Shown: positions 1 through 7,410 of the stretch, piece by piece | How positions within the stretch are numbered: position 1 is the first letter of the stretch | How the letters are laid out: each line of letters begins with the position of its first letter | Assembly (NCBI GenBank): GCA_029934555.1 | Contig: JAOZMA010000019.1 | Span: 1 to 14,635, forward strand | From: Acidimicrobiia bacterium | GTDB lineage: Bacteria > Actinomycetota > Acidimicrobiia > Spongiisociales > UBA5794 | DNA length: 14,635 nt | Direction of reading: 5' to 3' | Notes under the pieces: model-generated | Databases searched by the model: none | Seen by the model: the letters and a program-made list of their open reading frames with translations, nothing else | What the model was told of the DNA's origin: nothing | Translations under genes and position numbers: made by a program

Positions 1-62
1 ATGGGGTCCCGCCAATGAACCCGCCCACAGACCGTGGAGTCAGGTTCGAGGGTAGGAAGTGG

Positions 63-434
63 TCAGGTACCTCCGAGCGCGAGTTCGTCGCGCACCCGCT
101 TGGGCAACTTCGACACGACGAGGTCGTAGGAGTCATCGATCAATTCTCCCACGAGCTGTGCCGGCGTGGCTGCTTCGATGTCCACGGTGATCCAGTGCCG
201 CTTGTTCATGTAGTAGCCCTCGCGAATGAACGTGTGCTGCGCCCGTAGTCCCTCCCCCACTTCCGGGTCTGCCTTCAGCGTGACGTAGTCGGTAGGGGCT
301 TCCATCGCCACGAGAGCGAACATCTTCCCGGCGACCTTGAACACGGCCGCCTCCGGACCGAAGGGGTACTCCAGAACTGCGCCGGGTTTCGCCTCGCACC
401 AGGCGCATATGACACCGGAGTCCAGTCCTTGCAT
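63..434 (-). CDS. MmcQ/YjbR family protein
   Basis: Small protein of about 123 aa with the MmcQ/YjbR (CyaY-like fold) signature: an early Ala-Trp-Cys segment, a Gly-Lys-Met-Phe-Ala strand, a Lys-Ala-Asp-Pro turn and a C-terminal Tyr-x-x-Asn-Lys-Arg-His-Trp segment followed by a helix with Asp-Asp-Ser-Tyr. Family members are often called DNA-binding, but a biochemical role is not firmly known. An upstream in-frame ATG exists at 509, but it lies inside the preceding gene. The ATG at 434 is preferred because a strong purine-rich Shine-Dalgarno (GGGGAGGGG, plus positions 438-446) sits 3 bases before it and overlaps the stop codon of the upstream PPOX gene. The two genes are therefore probably co-transcribed and translationally coupled. 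Family call is fairly secure; function is not. Confidence 0.85.
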   Translation of the reverse strand: MQGLDSGVICAWCEAKPGAVLEYPFGPEAAVFKVAGKMFALVAMEAPTDYVTLKADPEVGEGLRAQHTFIREGYYMNKRHWITVDIEAATPAQLVGELIDDSYDLVVSKLPKRVRDELALGGT

Positions 435-445
435 CGACCCCTCCC

Positions 446-880
446 CTACCAGTAGCGGTACTTGGTCGGTGTGATGCGGATCGCGACCGAGTAGCGCCCG
501 GCGAACCACTCGGGTGTCCAGTCGTACTCGTCCATGACGGGTTTGTACTTGTCGAGGTACCCGGCGTTCTCCGCCGCAGATGGCGCCGTGGTGTCGACCC
601 GCGCCGTGCCCTCCACGATGACGATGTCCCCTCCCGCGCCGTTTCCGTCGAGGTTGAGCGAGACACGAGCCTCCCCGCTGAGGTTCCGAATGCGGACTGA
701 ATCGAGGCTGTAGATCAAGAACTCCTCACCATCCCACAGGAACCAGATCGGGGAGACCTGCGGCGTGCCGTTGGACGCGACCGTCGTCAACCAGCCGATC
801 CTCTCTGTCTTCAGGCGCTGCGTCACATGATCGGCTTGATCACTGCCGGGTTCGATTCGGGGGGTACCGGATTGACTCAT
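446..880 (-). CDS. PPOX-class (Rv3369-like) probable F420- or flavin-dependent protein
   Basis: Protein of 144 aa with the split-barrel pyridoxamine-5'-phosphate-oxidase fold. It shows the early Ile-Gly-Trp-Leu-Thr-Thr-Val strand, Gly-Thr-Pro-Gln-Val-Ser-Pro-Ile-Trp-Phe, a Lys/Arg-Ile-Arg-Asn-Leu helix start, a Val-Ser-Leu-Asn-Leu-Asp-Gly strand and a C-terminal Ile-Thr-Pro-Thr-Lys strand. This matches the actinobacterial Rv3369-type PPOX group, whose members are thought to use F420 or flavin in redox of small molecules; the substrate is unknown. The ATG at 880 is chosen because the longer frame to 1096 lies antisense-shifted inside the HNH gene and its extra residues look like non-coding translation. 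A purine-rich AGAGAAG abuts this ATG. The MmcQ/YjbR gene follows 11 bases downstream. Confidence 0.85.
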   Translation of the reverse strand: MSQSGTPRIEPGSDQADHVTQRLKTERIGWLTTVASNGTPQVSPIWFLWDGEEFLIYSLDSVRIRNLSGEARVSLNLDGNGAGGDIVIVEGTARVDTTAPSAAENAGYLDKYKPVMDEYDWTPEWFAGRYSVAIRITPTKYRYW

Positions 881-969
881 CTTCTCTACAACCGATCTGG
901 AAGTGGAATATGTCTCCCCGAAAGCGTACTCAACCGGGACGGACCATTGGAGGGAAGCTCCTCCCGATC

Positions 970-2226
970 TCAGGGTGGTTCGCGACTCGTGATGTAGATG
1001 TGTCCGAGCTTGCTGGTCCATTGGTAGTCGCCGTTGGGGAGCCGTTTGTAGGTCCATCCGATGAGGTGTCGGACGGTGATGTGGTCGTGGCGGCACAACG
1101 GTGTGAGGAGCGGAACGGTGGTTCGGCCGCCTTGGGACCAGAGGATCTGGTGGTCGAGGTCACATTCGGTGCCCGGCATGCGGCAGCCGGGGAACCGACA
1201 GGTCAAATCGCGGGATTCAACCGTCCGACGCTGTGCGGCGGTCGGTCTGCGCCGGGTGGTGCCGGTCTGGATGGGTTGGCCGGTCTGTGTGTCGGTGATC
1301 GTGTAGCGCCACTCACAGCGTTGCTGAACTTCGGCGACCTGTCTGGCGATGTCTGAGATGACGGGCCCGTATCCTGCGAGGTCACCGGGATGATTGGTCA
1401 GGGCGGCAAGAGTGTCGAGGTCGACGCGGATGTCGATCACTCCCCCACCACCGGCCGCATGGCGACCCTTGCCCGAGAGGAGATCGAGGAACACGTCGGC
1501 TCGCAACTGATCCATCGTCCGTGTCTCACCTGAGCCTCTCAATCCACGGGCCATCTTGTTGATCCGCCTGGTGACCGCTACGACTCGTTGTGGTGGGAGG
1601 TCGAGGCCGAGGAGGTCCGCGGTGCCATCGTCGGATGGCTCCACCACAAGCCGTCGATCAGCAACACGATGGGCGTATCGGTCTGCAGCTTCGTCGGGGT
1701 TCGCTTCCATGCACAGCCGGCGGATCCGGGCCGCCAATTGGCCCGTGGTGAGTCGTGATGCGACGTCGGCGATCCGGTCCACAACCGTGCGGGCTGTCTC
1801 GTCGGTGAGGTGCACGGTGTTGCGTTCGATCGTCGTGGCGCGGCGTACGTCGATGACACCGGTTTCGAGCATCCGTGCCAGCTTTGGGAGGCGATCTCTC
1901 AAGGTGAGGGCGAACGAGAGTTCCACGTCGGCGGCACGCCTCGTGAGATGCAGAGCGGCACGGATCTCGGCTGCTGCGGACTCTGCGGCATACTCCGGCC
2001 GCTCCTGGCCCTCGAGTTCGGCCAACGCGTCGGTCACCCCGGCCATGTCCCGATAGGCACGGGCGTCATAGTGCGACGCCATTCGCTTATCAGCCCGCAG
2101 CACCACGATCCGGTCATACCCTGAGACCTGGTTGATGTCGATCGATGCCAAAAACGCCGCCAAGACGGGGCCAGGCGCCATCTCATCGAGCCCCGCCGGA
2201 ATGGTGTCGGTAGCTGTTTCGACCAT
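970..2226 (-). CDS. DUF222 / 13E12-repeat HNH endonuclease-like protein
   Basis: Protein of 418 aa with the actinobacterial 13E12 architecture. A long, charged, mostly helical DUF222 region fills roughly residues 20-310, and a compact HNH module follows at about 339-385. In the module are the Cys343-x4-Cys348 pair, Cys355, the Asp358-His359 pair (first H), Gly-Gly, and Cys378-Arg-His-Asp-His382 (last H). The position that normally holds the central Asn, in the sequence Asn-Leu-x-Pro-Leu-Cys, is Leu373. Family members occur in many near-identical copies in actinobacteria and are presumed nucleases, possibly linked to mobile DNA, but few are characterised. The ATG at 2226 has no Shine-Dalgarno; a TACGTT box 6 bases upstream suggests a leaderless transcript. 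Family call is strong, catalytic activity uncertain. Confidence 0.9.
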   Translation of the reverse strand: MVETATDTIPAGLDEMAPGPVLAAFLASIDINQVSGYDRIVVLRADKRMASHYDARAYRDMAGVTDALAELEGQERPEYAAESAAAEIRAALHLTRRAADVELSFALTLRDRLPKLARMLETGVIDVRRATTIERNTVHLTDETARTVVDRIADVASRLTTGQLAARIRRLCMEANPDEAADRYAHRVADRRLVVEPSDDGTADLLGLDLPPQRVVAVTRRINKMARGLRGSGETRTMDQLRADVFLDLLSGKGRHAAGGGGVIDIRVDLDTLAALTNHPGDLAGYGPVISDIARQVAEVQQRCEWRYTITDTQTGQPIQTGTTRRRPTAAQRRTVESRDLTCRFPGCRMPGTECDLDHQILWSQGGRTTVPLLTPLCRHDHITVRHLIGWTYKRLPNGDYQWTSKLGHIYITSREPP

Positions 2227-2232
2227 GAAACC

Positions 2233-2238
2233 AACGTA
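2233..2238 (-). promoter_or_regulatory. Candidate leaderless -10 box of the HNH gene
   Basis: Reads TACGTT on the minus strand (TANNNT form), separated by exactly 6 bases from the ATG at 2226, with no Shine-Dalgarno between. That is the spacing expected when transcription starts at the first base of the start codon. No convincing -35 is placed at the usual distance. Confidence 0.35.
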
Positions 2239-2296
2239 TCAAATGCCTATGACAAGAAACCGCAGAAACGGACCGATTTCAGGAATTCCTTTCGAC

Positions 2297-2302
2297 TAAC
2301 TT
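2297..2302 (+). promoter_or_regulatory. Weak candidate -10 box for the MDR/DUF1697 pair
   Basis: TAACTT fits the TANNNT form and would give a start near 2309 and a leader of about 49 bases containing the hairpin at 2324-2339. No good -35 is seen at 16-18 bases upstream. A perfect 10-bp palindrome (AGGAATTCCT, 2281-2290) lies just before it and might be an operator or chance. Confidence 0.25.
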
Positions 2303-2323
2303 CTTCTGTGCGGGCACTGCCGT

Positions 2324-2339
2324 CCGAGGGACCCCTCGG
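2324..2339 (+). other. Short GC-rich hairpin in the leader of the MDR gene
   Basis: CCGAGG and CCTCGG form a 6-bp perfect stem around the loop GACC. It ends 9 bases before the GGAGAG ribosome-binding site (2348-2353) of the gene starting at 2358. There is no T-run, so it is not an obvious intrinsic terminator. It may simply shape the leader or end readthrough. Confidence 0.45.
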
Positions 2340-2357
2340 CGTTGAACGGAGAGACAG

Positions 2358-3314
2358 ATGACAACCATGAACGCGGTCACCTTCACCAGGGGTGGGGTAG
2401 AGAATCTGAAGGTCGAGTCGATCGAGCGACCCGCGCCCGGGCCGACCGAAGTTCTCGTGCGCGTTACGGCAGCAGGCGTGAACCCGATCGACTGGAAGAC
2501 ACGCAGCGGCGGCGGCGTGTACTCGAACTTCGACCCATCGTCGCCGATGATCCTCGGGTGGGACATCGCAGGGATCGTTGAGGAGACCGGATCCGGAGTG
2601 ACCAGGTTCCGAAAGGGCGATCGAGTCTTCGGTATGCCGCGGTTCCCGGAACCGGCAGGCGCGTATGCCGAGTTCGTCACGGCACCGTCGCGCCAGTTGG
2701 CACGCATCCCGGATGGTGTGGCGGACCTCTCAGCGGGAGCCGTTCCACTTTCAGGCTTGACCGCCTATCAGGCCATGGTCGACACACTTCACGTTGGACA
2801 AGGTGACCGTGTCTTGATTCTCGGTGCCGGCGGAAACGTAGGACAGTTCGCGGTACAGATCGCAAAGGCTCGAAGGGCTGACGTCTGGGCGGCGGATGTG
2901 TCTGAACGGCAGGACACCATCAAGGCACTCGGCATCGATCATGCGATTGACGCCGACTCCGATGACTTCGCCGAGGTGGCGTCCGGCATGGACGCCGTGC
3001 TCGACCTCGTCGGTTCCGAAGACTCGGCAGTCAGGGCGCTGAGGACGCTGCGAGACGGTGGCCGTCTCGTCGTCCTCTCATCGCCGGATGATCTGCCGTC
3101 GCAGGACCAACTCGACGAGGCCAACGTCATGGGCTCCTGGATGCTGGTCGAACCCGACTACGCAGGACTCGATGCGCTCGCTGCCATGCTCGGATACGGC
3201 TTGCTGCGGGTACCTCTGGCTGAGGTCCGTCCCATCCGGGAAGTCGGTGCTCTGCAAGCCATCGGCGAAGCCGGCAAGACTCCGGGAAGACTCGTCGCAA
3301 CCGTCTCGGACTGA
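2358..3314 (+). CDS. NAD(P)-dependent quinone oxidoreductase-type MDR protein (zinc-free)
   Basis: Protein of 318 aa, the usual length for the quinone oxidoreductase branch of the medium-chain dehydrogenase/reductase superfamily. The N-terminal GroES-like domain (about 1-120) includes the Gly40-Val-Asn-Pro-Ile-Asp-Trp-Lys segment, Gly67-Trp-Asp-Ile-Ala-Gly and Gly-Asp-Arg-Val-Phe-Gly. The Rossmann domain carries Gly156-x-Gly158-Gly159-x-x-Gly162 for NADPH binding. The Cys and His-Glu zinc ligands of alcohol dehydrogenases are absent, so it should reduce an enone or quinone rather than oxidise an alcohol; the substrate is unknown. GGAGAG precedes the ATG by 4 bases. A second ATG lies 9 bases inside, but the ribosome-binding site favours 2358. 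The DUF1697 gene follows after only 8 bases and is probably in the same operon. Confidence 0.93.
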   Translation: MTTMNAVTFTRGGVENLKVESIERPAPGPTEVLVRVTAAGVNPIDWKTRSGGGVYSNFDPSSPMILGWDIAGIVEETGSGVTRFRKGDRVFGMPRFPEPAGAYAEFVTAPSRQLARIPDGVADLSAGAVPLSGLTAYQAMVDTLHVGQGDRVLILGAGGNVGQFAVQIAKARRADVWAADVSERQDTIKALGIDHAIDADSDDFAEVASGMDAVLDLVGSEDSAVRALRTLRDGGRLVVLSSPDDLPSQDQLDEANVMGSWMLVEPDYAGLDALAAMLGYGLLRVPLAEVRPIREVGALQAIGEAGKTPGRLVATVSD

Positions 3315-3322
3315 GACGCACG

Positions 3323-3844
3323 ATGCCACGTTTCGTTGCGCTACTCCGAGCCATCAACACGCCGCCGAGACATGTGAAGATGGATCGTCTCCGAACGATC
3401 GTTGAAGACGCCGGATTCGAGAACGTTGCCACATACATCGCATCGGGGAACGTCATCTTCGACGCACCGACGGCACAGGGTGTCCAGGAGGTGCTGGAGG
3501 GTGCACTCGCCGAGAACCTCGACTTCGACGTTCCGGTCTTCCTGCGTACGAGTCGCGAGATCGTTACCGTCGCTGATCTCCGGCTCTTCGGCGGACAAGA
3601 GCACAACCTCGAGATCTCGTTCCTTCCTCGTGCCCCGGACCCGAATGCGGTCGAGCGGCTGATGGAGGCAACGAGTGGCAATGACCGTCTCGCCGTCGTC
3701 GACCGTGAGGTGTACTGGTCACACGTGGGACCGCGCAGTGAGTCGAACCACAGCGAGGCGCGCGTGATGCGTACGCTCGAAATGCAAACGACCCGACGCT
3801 CGGCGAACACGGTCCGCAAGATCGCCGATCGGTACTTCCGCTGA
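3323..3844 (+). CDS. DUF1697 domain-containing protein
   Basis: Protein of 173 aa, full length for the DUF1697 family. It has the family start Phe-Val-Ala-Leu-Leu-Arg-Ala-Ile-Asn, the helix Met-Asp-x-Leu-Arg-x-Ile-Val-Glu-Asp-Ala-Gly-Phe, the strand-turn Tyr-Ile-Ala-Ser-Gly-Asn-Val-Ile-Phe, and the C-terminal Arg-Ser-Ala-Asn-Thr-Val-Arg-Lys-Ile segment. The function of the family is not established; it is cytosolic, with no signal peptide or membrane helix. Its start lies 8 bases after the stop of the MDR gene with no strong Shine-Dalgarno, which fits translation by reinitiation. It ends tail-to-tail with the MFS gene, 29 bases apart. Confidence 0.92.
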   Translation: MPRFVALLRAINTPPRHVKMDRLRTIVEDAGFENVATYIASGNVIFDAPTAQGVQEVLEGALAENLDFDVPVFLRTSREIVTVADLRLFGGQEHNLEISFLPRAPDPNAVERLMEATSGNDRLAVVDREVYWSHVGPRSESNHSEARVMRTLEMQTTRRSANTVRKIADRYFR

Positions 3845-3873
3845 CCGGCACCGGTCTTGTTCGCCCTGCCCGG

Positions 3874-4995
3874 CTAGACCGTCCGTGGATCTGTTGGCGG
3901 AAGATGCTCCCGGCCCTCCTGAACGCCGACCACCATTGCACCGGACGCCGTGAGGCCGATGGCCGAGACGACACCGAGTGTTACGAGGCTGCCCATGTCC
4001 ACGAATGCTCCACCGAGCACCGGTCCGAAAGATCTGCCGACGGCCATCAGACCCTGAGCGTCACCGGCACGTTCGCTCGGAGAGAGCGACCGGTCGGAGA
4101 GCATCTGCAGGACCCCGGGGATGGCCATCCAGAAGGCGAAACCCCACCAGGCCATGCCGATGAAGAAGAAGACCGGGGGCCCCATGACGGTCATTGCTGC
4201 CGCCGGAGCGATCGTGACGATCATCCATCCAGGACGTCGATGCCGTGACGACAAGCGAGCACCCAGGAGGCCCCCGGCAGCGTTCAGACTGAACGCCAGA
4301 GACGCGGTCAGGCCCGACAGGCCATGGACGTCCCGGGCGACGAGCGTCTCGTTGATGAAGAGCGCTGAGCCGAACAGCGTCGTGAATCCGAGCGCAAGCA
4401 ACAGGATCCGATTCGATCGCGAGCGACTGAGCAAGCCGCGTGTGCGGCGTTCCCCTGTTACGTGTGCGGTGAACAGAACCGCAGGGATCGTTGCGAGTGC
4501 AAGCAGGACGTACACGGCACGATCCCCATATCCGGCGACGACGGCGATGAGCGGTGCTCCGATGAGAACAGTCAACGGTCCGGTCGATGCCACAGCTGCC
4601 ATGGATGTGCGCTCCTGCATCGCGCTCGTCCATGTGAGCCAGGTCATCGCACCTGCGGCGAATCCTGCCACGAGGCGGATGCCGACAAGAACCCCGTAGA
4701 TGCTCGGTATGGCGCTGGCTACGTTCAGGACGAGGAGAACAACGGCGGCGATGCGGAGGATCCGACCGTTGGGTGTCAGAAGTCGAGGCAGCAAGAAGTT
4801 TGCCGCAGCGAACGCTCCGACCTGGGCGACGGACACGGCACCGACTGCACCCTCGGAGACGCCGTAGCGTTCGGCGATGACGGGGATGAGGAATGGTGTC
4901 GCCGCGTACATCAGAGCGACGGCGGCGGTCGCTCCGACGAGGGCGGCAGATGCATGCCGTCCTGCGGCATACGCGATTCGAGTTGGGCCTTGCAT
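3874..4995 (-). CDS. MFS transporter (AraJ/drug-efflux-like)
   Basis: Very hydrophobic protein of 373 aa with about 11-12 membrane helices and the MFS layout: helices 1-6, a central basic loop (Gly-Glu-Arg-Arg-Thr-Arg, near residue 180), then helices 7-12. The segment Leu-Thr-Pro-Asn-Gly-Arg-Ile-Leu-Arg lies where loop 2-3 is expected. Short length and sequence style resemble the DHA1/AraJ type of small-molecule exporters; the substrate cannot be inferred. The ATG at 4995 has no Shine-Dalgarno; a CACAAT box 6 bases upstream hints at a leaderless start. It is divergent from the SRPBCC gene, with 75 bases between the two starts, so shared control is possible. Confidence 0.88.
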   Translation of the reverse strand: MQGPTRIAYAAGRHASAALVGATAAVALMYAATPFLIPVIAERYGVSEGAVGAVSVAQVGAFAAANFLLPRLLTPNGRILRIAAVVLLVLNVASAIPSIYGVLVGIRLVAGFAAGAMTWLTWTSAMQERTSMAAVASTGPLTVLIGAPLIAVVAGYGDRAVYVLLALATIPAVLFTAHVTGERRTRGLLSRSRSNRILLLALGFTTLFGSALFINETLVARDVHGLSGLTASLAFSLNAAGGLLGARLSSRHRRPGWMIVTIAPAAAMTVMGPPVFFFIGMAWWGFAFWMAIPGVLQMLSDRSLSPSERAGDAQGLMAVGRSFGPVLGGAFVDMGSLVTLGVVSAIGLTASGAMVVGVQEGREHLPPTDPRTV

Positions 4996-5030
4996 ACCGG
5001 GATTGTGGCATGGGACTCACCATCCGGCGA

Positions 5031-5036
5031 TACGAT
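5031..5036 (+). promoter_or_regulatory. Candidate -10 box for the SRPBCC-dehydrogenase pair
   Basis: TACGAT (TANNNT form) would give a transcript start near 5043 and a leader of about 28 bases containing the ribosome-binding site GGAGAGG (5053-5059). An ATG overlapping the box at 5035 is in frame with the downstream gene but is less likely to be used. No clear -35 is seen. Confidence 0.3.
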
Positions 5037-5070
5037 GACTCCTGCAATCGATCGGAGAGGCGGTTCCGGC

Positions 5071-5565
5071 ATGGGCATCGAGATCCACGACGGCATCATG
5101 GTGCGCATCACGCGGCGCTTCGACCATCCACCCGGGATGCTCTTTGCGGCGTTCACCGACCCCGATCTTGCCGCACGGTGGATGTGGGCGGGGCTCGGGT
5201 CGGACCCGTACGCAGAGATCGACCTGAGAGTTGGCGGTCGCTACCGCGTCGCCATTACCGCGGCCCCTGACGACGACACCTGGCCGGGCGAGGAGAGGGC
5301 GATGCGTGGCGTGTATTTGGAGATCGAACCGGGTCGCCGGCTCGTCTACACGTTGCACTGGGATGCCAACGTCGGTTACAACCGCCCATGTTTGGCGTCG
5401 ATCGACGAGGCGGTGATCGTGGATCTCCGAGAGACGGACACGGGTTGTTCCCTCACCTTCAGCCACATCGGACTCCCGGGTGATGCGAGGTCGGCCGAGG
5501 CTCATGCGCAAGGCGTCCAGGCCAGCTTCGATGTCCTTACCGCCGTCTTGGACGAACAGCAATGA
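5071..5565 (+). CDS. SRPBCC / AHSA1-like domain protein
   Basis: Protein of 164 aa with the Activator-of-Hsp90-like START fold. It shows an N-terminal Ile-Thr-Arg-Arg-Phe strand, the Leu-Phe-Ala-Ala-Phe-Thr-Asp-Pro helix with a following Trp-Met-Trp, Asp-Leu-Arg-Val-Gly-Gly-Arg-Tyr, Gly-Val-Tyr-Leu-Glu-Ile-Glu-Pro-Gly-Arg-Arg-Leu-Val-Tyr-Thr, and a long C-terminal helix. These proteins form a hydrophobic pocket and bind or process small ligands; the ligand here is unknown. The start at 5071 follows GGAGAGG by 11 bases; an in-frame ATG at 5035 would add 12 residues not typical of the family. Its stop overlaps the ATG of the dehydrogenase (ATGA), so the pair is translationally coupled and may act on related substrates. 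Confidence 0.87.
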   Translation: MGIEIHDGIMVRITRRFDHPPGMLFAAFTDPDLAARWMWAGLGSDPYAEIDLRVGGRYRVAITAAPDDDTWPGEERAMRGVYLEIEPGRRLVYTLHWDANVGYNRPCLASIDEAVIVDLRETDTGCSLTFSHIGLPGDARSAEAHAQGVQASFDVLTAVLDEQQ

Positions 5566-6602
5566 GGGCTGCTCTCTACAGGCAATTCAGGGGACCTATC
5601 ACGATCGAAGAGCTGCAGGACCCCGCACCGCATCCAGATGGCGTGGTGGTTCGCGTCGAGGCCACCGGCTTGTGCCGGAGCGACTGGCATGGGTGGATGG
5701 GTCATGATCCAGACATCACTCTCCCCCACGTCCCGGGCCATGAGCTTGCGGGCTCGATCGCCGCAGTCGGACGCGAGGTGACTCGGTGGAGTGTCGGAGA
5801 TCGGGTGACGGTCCCGTTCGTGGCCGGGTGCGGCGAGTGCGAGCCATGTCTTGATGGTGACGAACAGGTCTGCGAACGACAGTTCCAGCCGGGTTTCACG
5901 GCGTGGGGCTCTTTCGCCGACTTGGTAGCGCTTCGCTATGCGGACGGGAACCTGGTCGCGATCCCTGATGAGATGGACGCAGTCACGGCATCGACGCTGG
6001 GTTGTCGCTTCGCTACCGCGTTTCGAGCGGTCGTCGATCAGGGTCGGGTCGCGCCCGACGAGTGGGTAGCGGTGCACGGCTGCGGAGGAGCCGGGCTCGC
6101 CGCGATCATGATCGCCAGGGCGTACGGCGCACGCGTGATCGCCATCGACCCCGATGAGAGGGCGAGAGAGCTCGCTCGATCGTTCGGCGCCACGACGCTG
6201 GGCGACGACCTGACGCCGGGGGCACTCCTTCCGGCCATCGCAGACGTGACGGGAGGCGGCCCCCATCTCTCCCTGGATGCGATCGGCAATAAGGCAGTCG
6301 TCGCTGCCTCCATCGAATCGCTGAGAAGGAGAGGACGCCACGTGCAAGTCGGCCTGCTCCCCGAGAACCAGGCGATGATTCCGATGGGGACCGTCATCGC
6401 AAGGGAGCTGGAGATTCTCGGTAGCCACGGCATGCAAGCGCGTCGCTACCCGGAGATGATGAAGATGATTCTCGACGGGCGACTCGATCCGGGCCGGCTC
6501 GTGACTCGAACGATCTCGCTCTCCGAAGTCACCACGGCGCTCCCGGAGATGGGGACGATCCCGACAGCAGGCGTGACCGTGATCGATCGGCTCGATGCTT
6601 GA
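5562..6602 (+). CDS. Zinc-dependent alcohol dehydrogenase (MDR family)
   Basis: Protein of 346 aa, normal length for a zinc alcohol dehydrogenase. The catalytic zinc site is visible as Cys38, His60 and Glu61, and the structural zinc site as Cys90, Cys93, Cys96 and Cys104, all intact. The coenzyme domain has Gly173-x-Gly175-Gly176-x-Gly178 followed by a strand ending Ala-Ile-Asp-Pro-Asp, suggesting NAD preference. It should oxidise an alcohol or reduce an aldehyde in the cytosol; substrate not predictable. The ATG overlaps the stop of the SRPBCC gene by 4 bases. No independent promoter is seen. The cupin gene follows after 16 bases. Confidence 0.95.
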   Translation: MRAALYRQFRGPITIEELQDPAPHPDGVVVRVEATGLCRSDWHGWMGHDPDITLPHVPGHELAGSIAAVGREVTRWSVGDRVTVPFVAGCGECEPCLDGDEQVCERQFQPGFTAWGSFADLVALRYADGNLVAIPDEMDAVTASTLGCRFATAFRAVVDQGRVAPDEWVAVHGCGGAGLAAIMIARAYGARVIAIDPDERARELARSFGATTLGDDLTPGALLPAIADVTGGGPHLSLDAIGNKAVVAASIESLRRRGRHVQVGLLPENQAMIPMGTVIARELEILGSHGMQARRYPEMMKMILDGRLDPGRLVTRTISLSEVTTALPEMGTIPTAGVTVIDRLDA

Positions 6603-6606
6603 GTGG

Positions 6607-6612
6607 TAGGGT
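6607..6612 (+). promoter_or_regulatory. Candidate leaderless -10 box of the cupin gene
   Basis: TAGGGT (TANNNT form) stands exactly 6 bases before the ATG at 6619, immediately after the stop codon of the dehydrogenase gene. The same purine-rich stretch could alternatively be read as a poor ribosome-binding site, so this is tentative. Confidence 0.35.
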
Positions 6613-6618
6613 CGGCTC

Positions 6619-6948
6619 ATGACAAACGAACCTTCCTTCACTGTGCTGGAGAACCTCCTCGACGAAGTCGAGATACCGGAGAACGGCACACTCAGCCGCG
6701 TCGTGTTCAGCGACGAGGGCCTGCGTGTCGTCCTCTTCGCCTTCGACAAGGGTGAGCAGCTGACCGACCACGCGGCCACCGTTCCCGCGGTCGTTCAAGT
6801 GATCAAGGGTCGTCTCGAGATCACACTCGGCGATCAGACGACGGAGATCGGGCCCAGCTCGTGGGTCCATATGGAGCCGCATCTGATCCATGCCCTGGTC
6901 GCCCTGGAGCCGAGCGTCGTGATTCTCACCCTCCAGAGAGGCGGTTGA
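6619..6948 (+). CDS. Small cupin-domain protein
   Basis: Protein of 109 aa forming one cupin barrel. Motif 1 is degenerate: Asp-His-Ala-Ala at about 55-58 replaces the usual Gly-x5-His-x-His, followed by the typical Val-Ile-Lys-Gly-Arg-Leu-Glu-Ile-Thr-Leu. Motif 2 has Gly-Pro-Ser-Ser-Trp-Val-His-Met-Glu-Pro-x-x-Ile-His-Ala-Leu. Three His remain, so metal binding is possible. Such stand-alone cupins are often isomerases, dioxygenases or sensors; no specific role can be assigned. It is 16 bases downstream of the zinc dehydrogenase and could be part of that operon, but a leaderless promoter may give independent expression. It ends tail-to-tail with the DUF1801 gene, 6 bases apart. Confidence 0.88.
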   Translation: MTNEPSFTVLENLLDEVEIPENGTLSRVVFSDEGLRVVLFAFDKGEQLTDHAATVPAVVQVIKGRLEITLGDQTTEIGPSSWVHMEPHLIHALVALEPSVVILTLQRGG

Positions 6949-6954
6949 GCCTAC

Positions 6955-7404
6955 TCAGGCGCCGGATCGGGACTCCTCATACTTCCGGAGGAACTCGTCG
7001 ACAGGCATCGAGTTGATCGATTCGGCGATGACGTCGGTCGCGAGGTTGTCCGCGTGCTTGAAACGCAGGCACGACCGCCCCATGTCCAGTTTCTTGCCCG
7101 TTGCGAGGTACTTCGTCTTGAACGCCTCTTCACCACCCCGTACGAACGCGACGTTCGTCAGGTAGAGGGCCAGGTGCCGCTTCTGTGCCGCCAGGGCAGC
7201 GAACATGAGCGGCTTCCCGTTGTACGTGTCGGGGTACGTCTCGAGCGGCACTTCATAGGTGATCATCCCCCACCGCATGATCTCGACGTAGCCGTCGGGC
7301 AGATTCTCGAGGATGAGACTCCGAACGGCCTCGACATCCCCTCGTCGATCCTCTGATATCTCTGACAGGTACTGGTCCACGGTCGCTGCGTCGCTGCTCA
7401 CCAT
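6955..7404 (-). CDS. DUF1801 domain-containing protein
   Basis: Protein of 149 aa with the DUF1801 (YdhG-like) layout: Tyr-Leu-x-Glu-Ile near the start, the helix Glu-Ala-Val-Arg-Ser-Leu-Ile-Leu-Glu-Asn-Leu, the core Glu-Ile-Met-Arg-Trp-Gly-Met-Ile-Thr-Tyr, a Leu-Ala-Leu-Tyr-Leu strand, and Gly-Arg-Ser-Cys-Leu-Arg-Phe-Lys near the C-terminus. The family's function is unknown, with weak structural similarity to small cytosolic ligand-binding folds. The ATG at 7404 lacks a Shine-Dalgarno and is preceded by TATGGT at the leaderless distance. It lies 49 bases downstream of the TDT carrier gene on the same strand. Confidence 0.9.
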   Translation of the reverse strand: MVSSDAATVDQYLSEISEDRRGDVEAVRSLILENLPDGYVEIMRWGMITYEVPLETYPDTYNGKPLMFAALAAQKRHLALYLTNVAFVRGGEEAFKTKYLATGKKLDMGRSCLRFKHADNLATDVIAESINSMPVDEFLRKYEESRSGA

Positions 7405-7410
7405 GCTCGG

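Noticed and set aside
1..62. Short unassigned left edge, with an ATG at position 1
   Set aside because: It is too short to support a gene, and no repeat or structure was seen in it.
881..1096. N-terminal extension of the PPOX gene to an ATG at 1096
   Set aside because: The extension overlaps the HNH gene in another frame, reads as low-complexity Pro/Arg/His, and the ATG at 880 restores the normal family length with a purine-rich site before it.
4061..5047. Open frame of 328 codons on the minus strand overlapping the MFS gene
   Set aside because: It is a different frame of the same strand and yields an Arg/His-rich product with no membrane helices, while the MFS frame is clearly hydrophobic and periodic.
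5502..6779. Long open frame of 425 codons on the minus strand
   Set aside because: It is antisense to the zinc alcohol dehydrogenase and cupin genes, which have intact family motifs. Its translation is rich in Arg, His, Asp and Ser with no recognisable domain, as expected for a shadow frame in GC-rich DNA.
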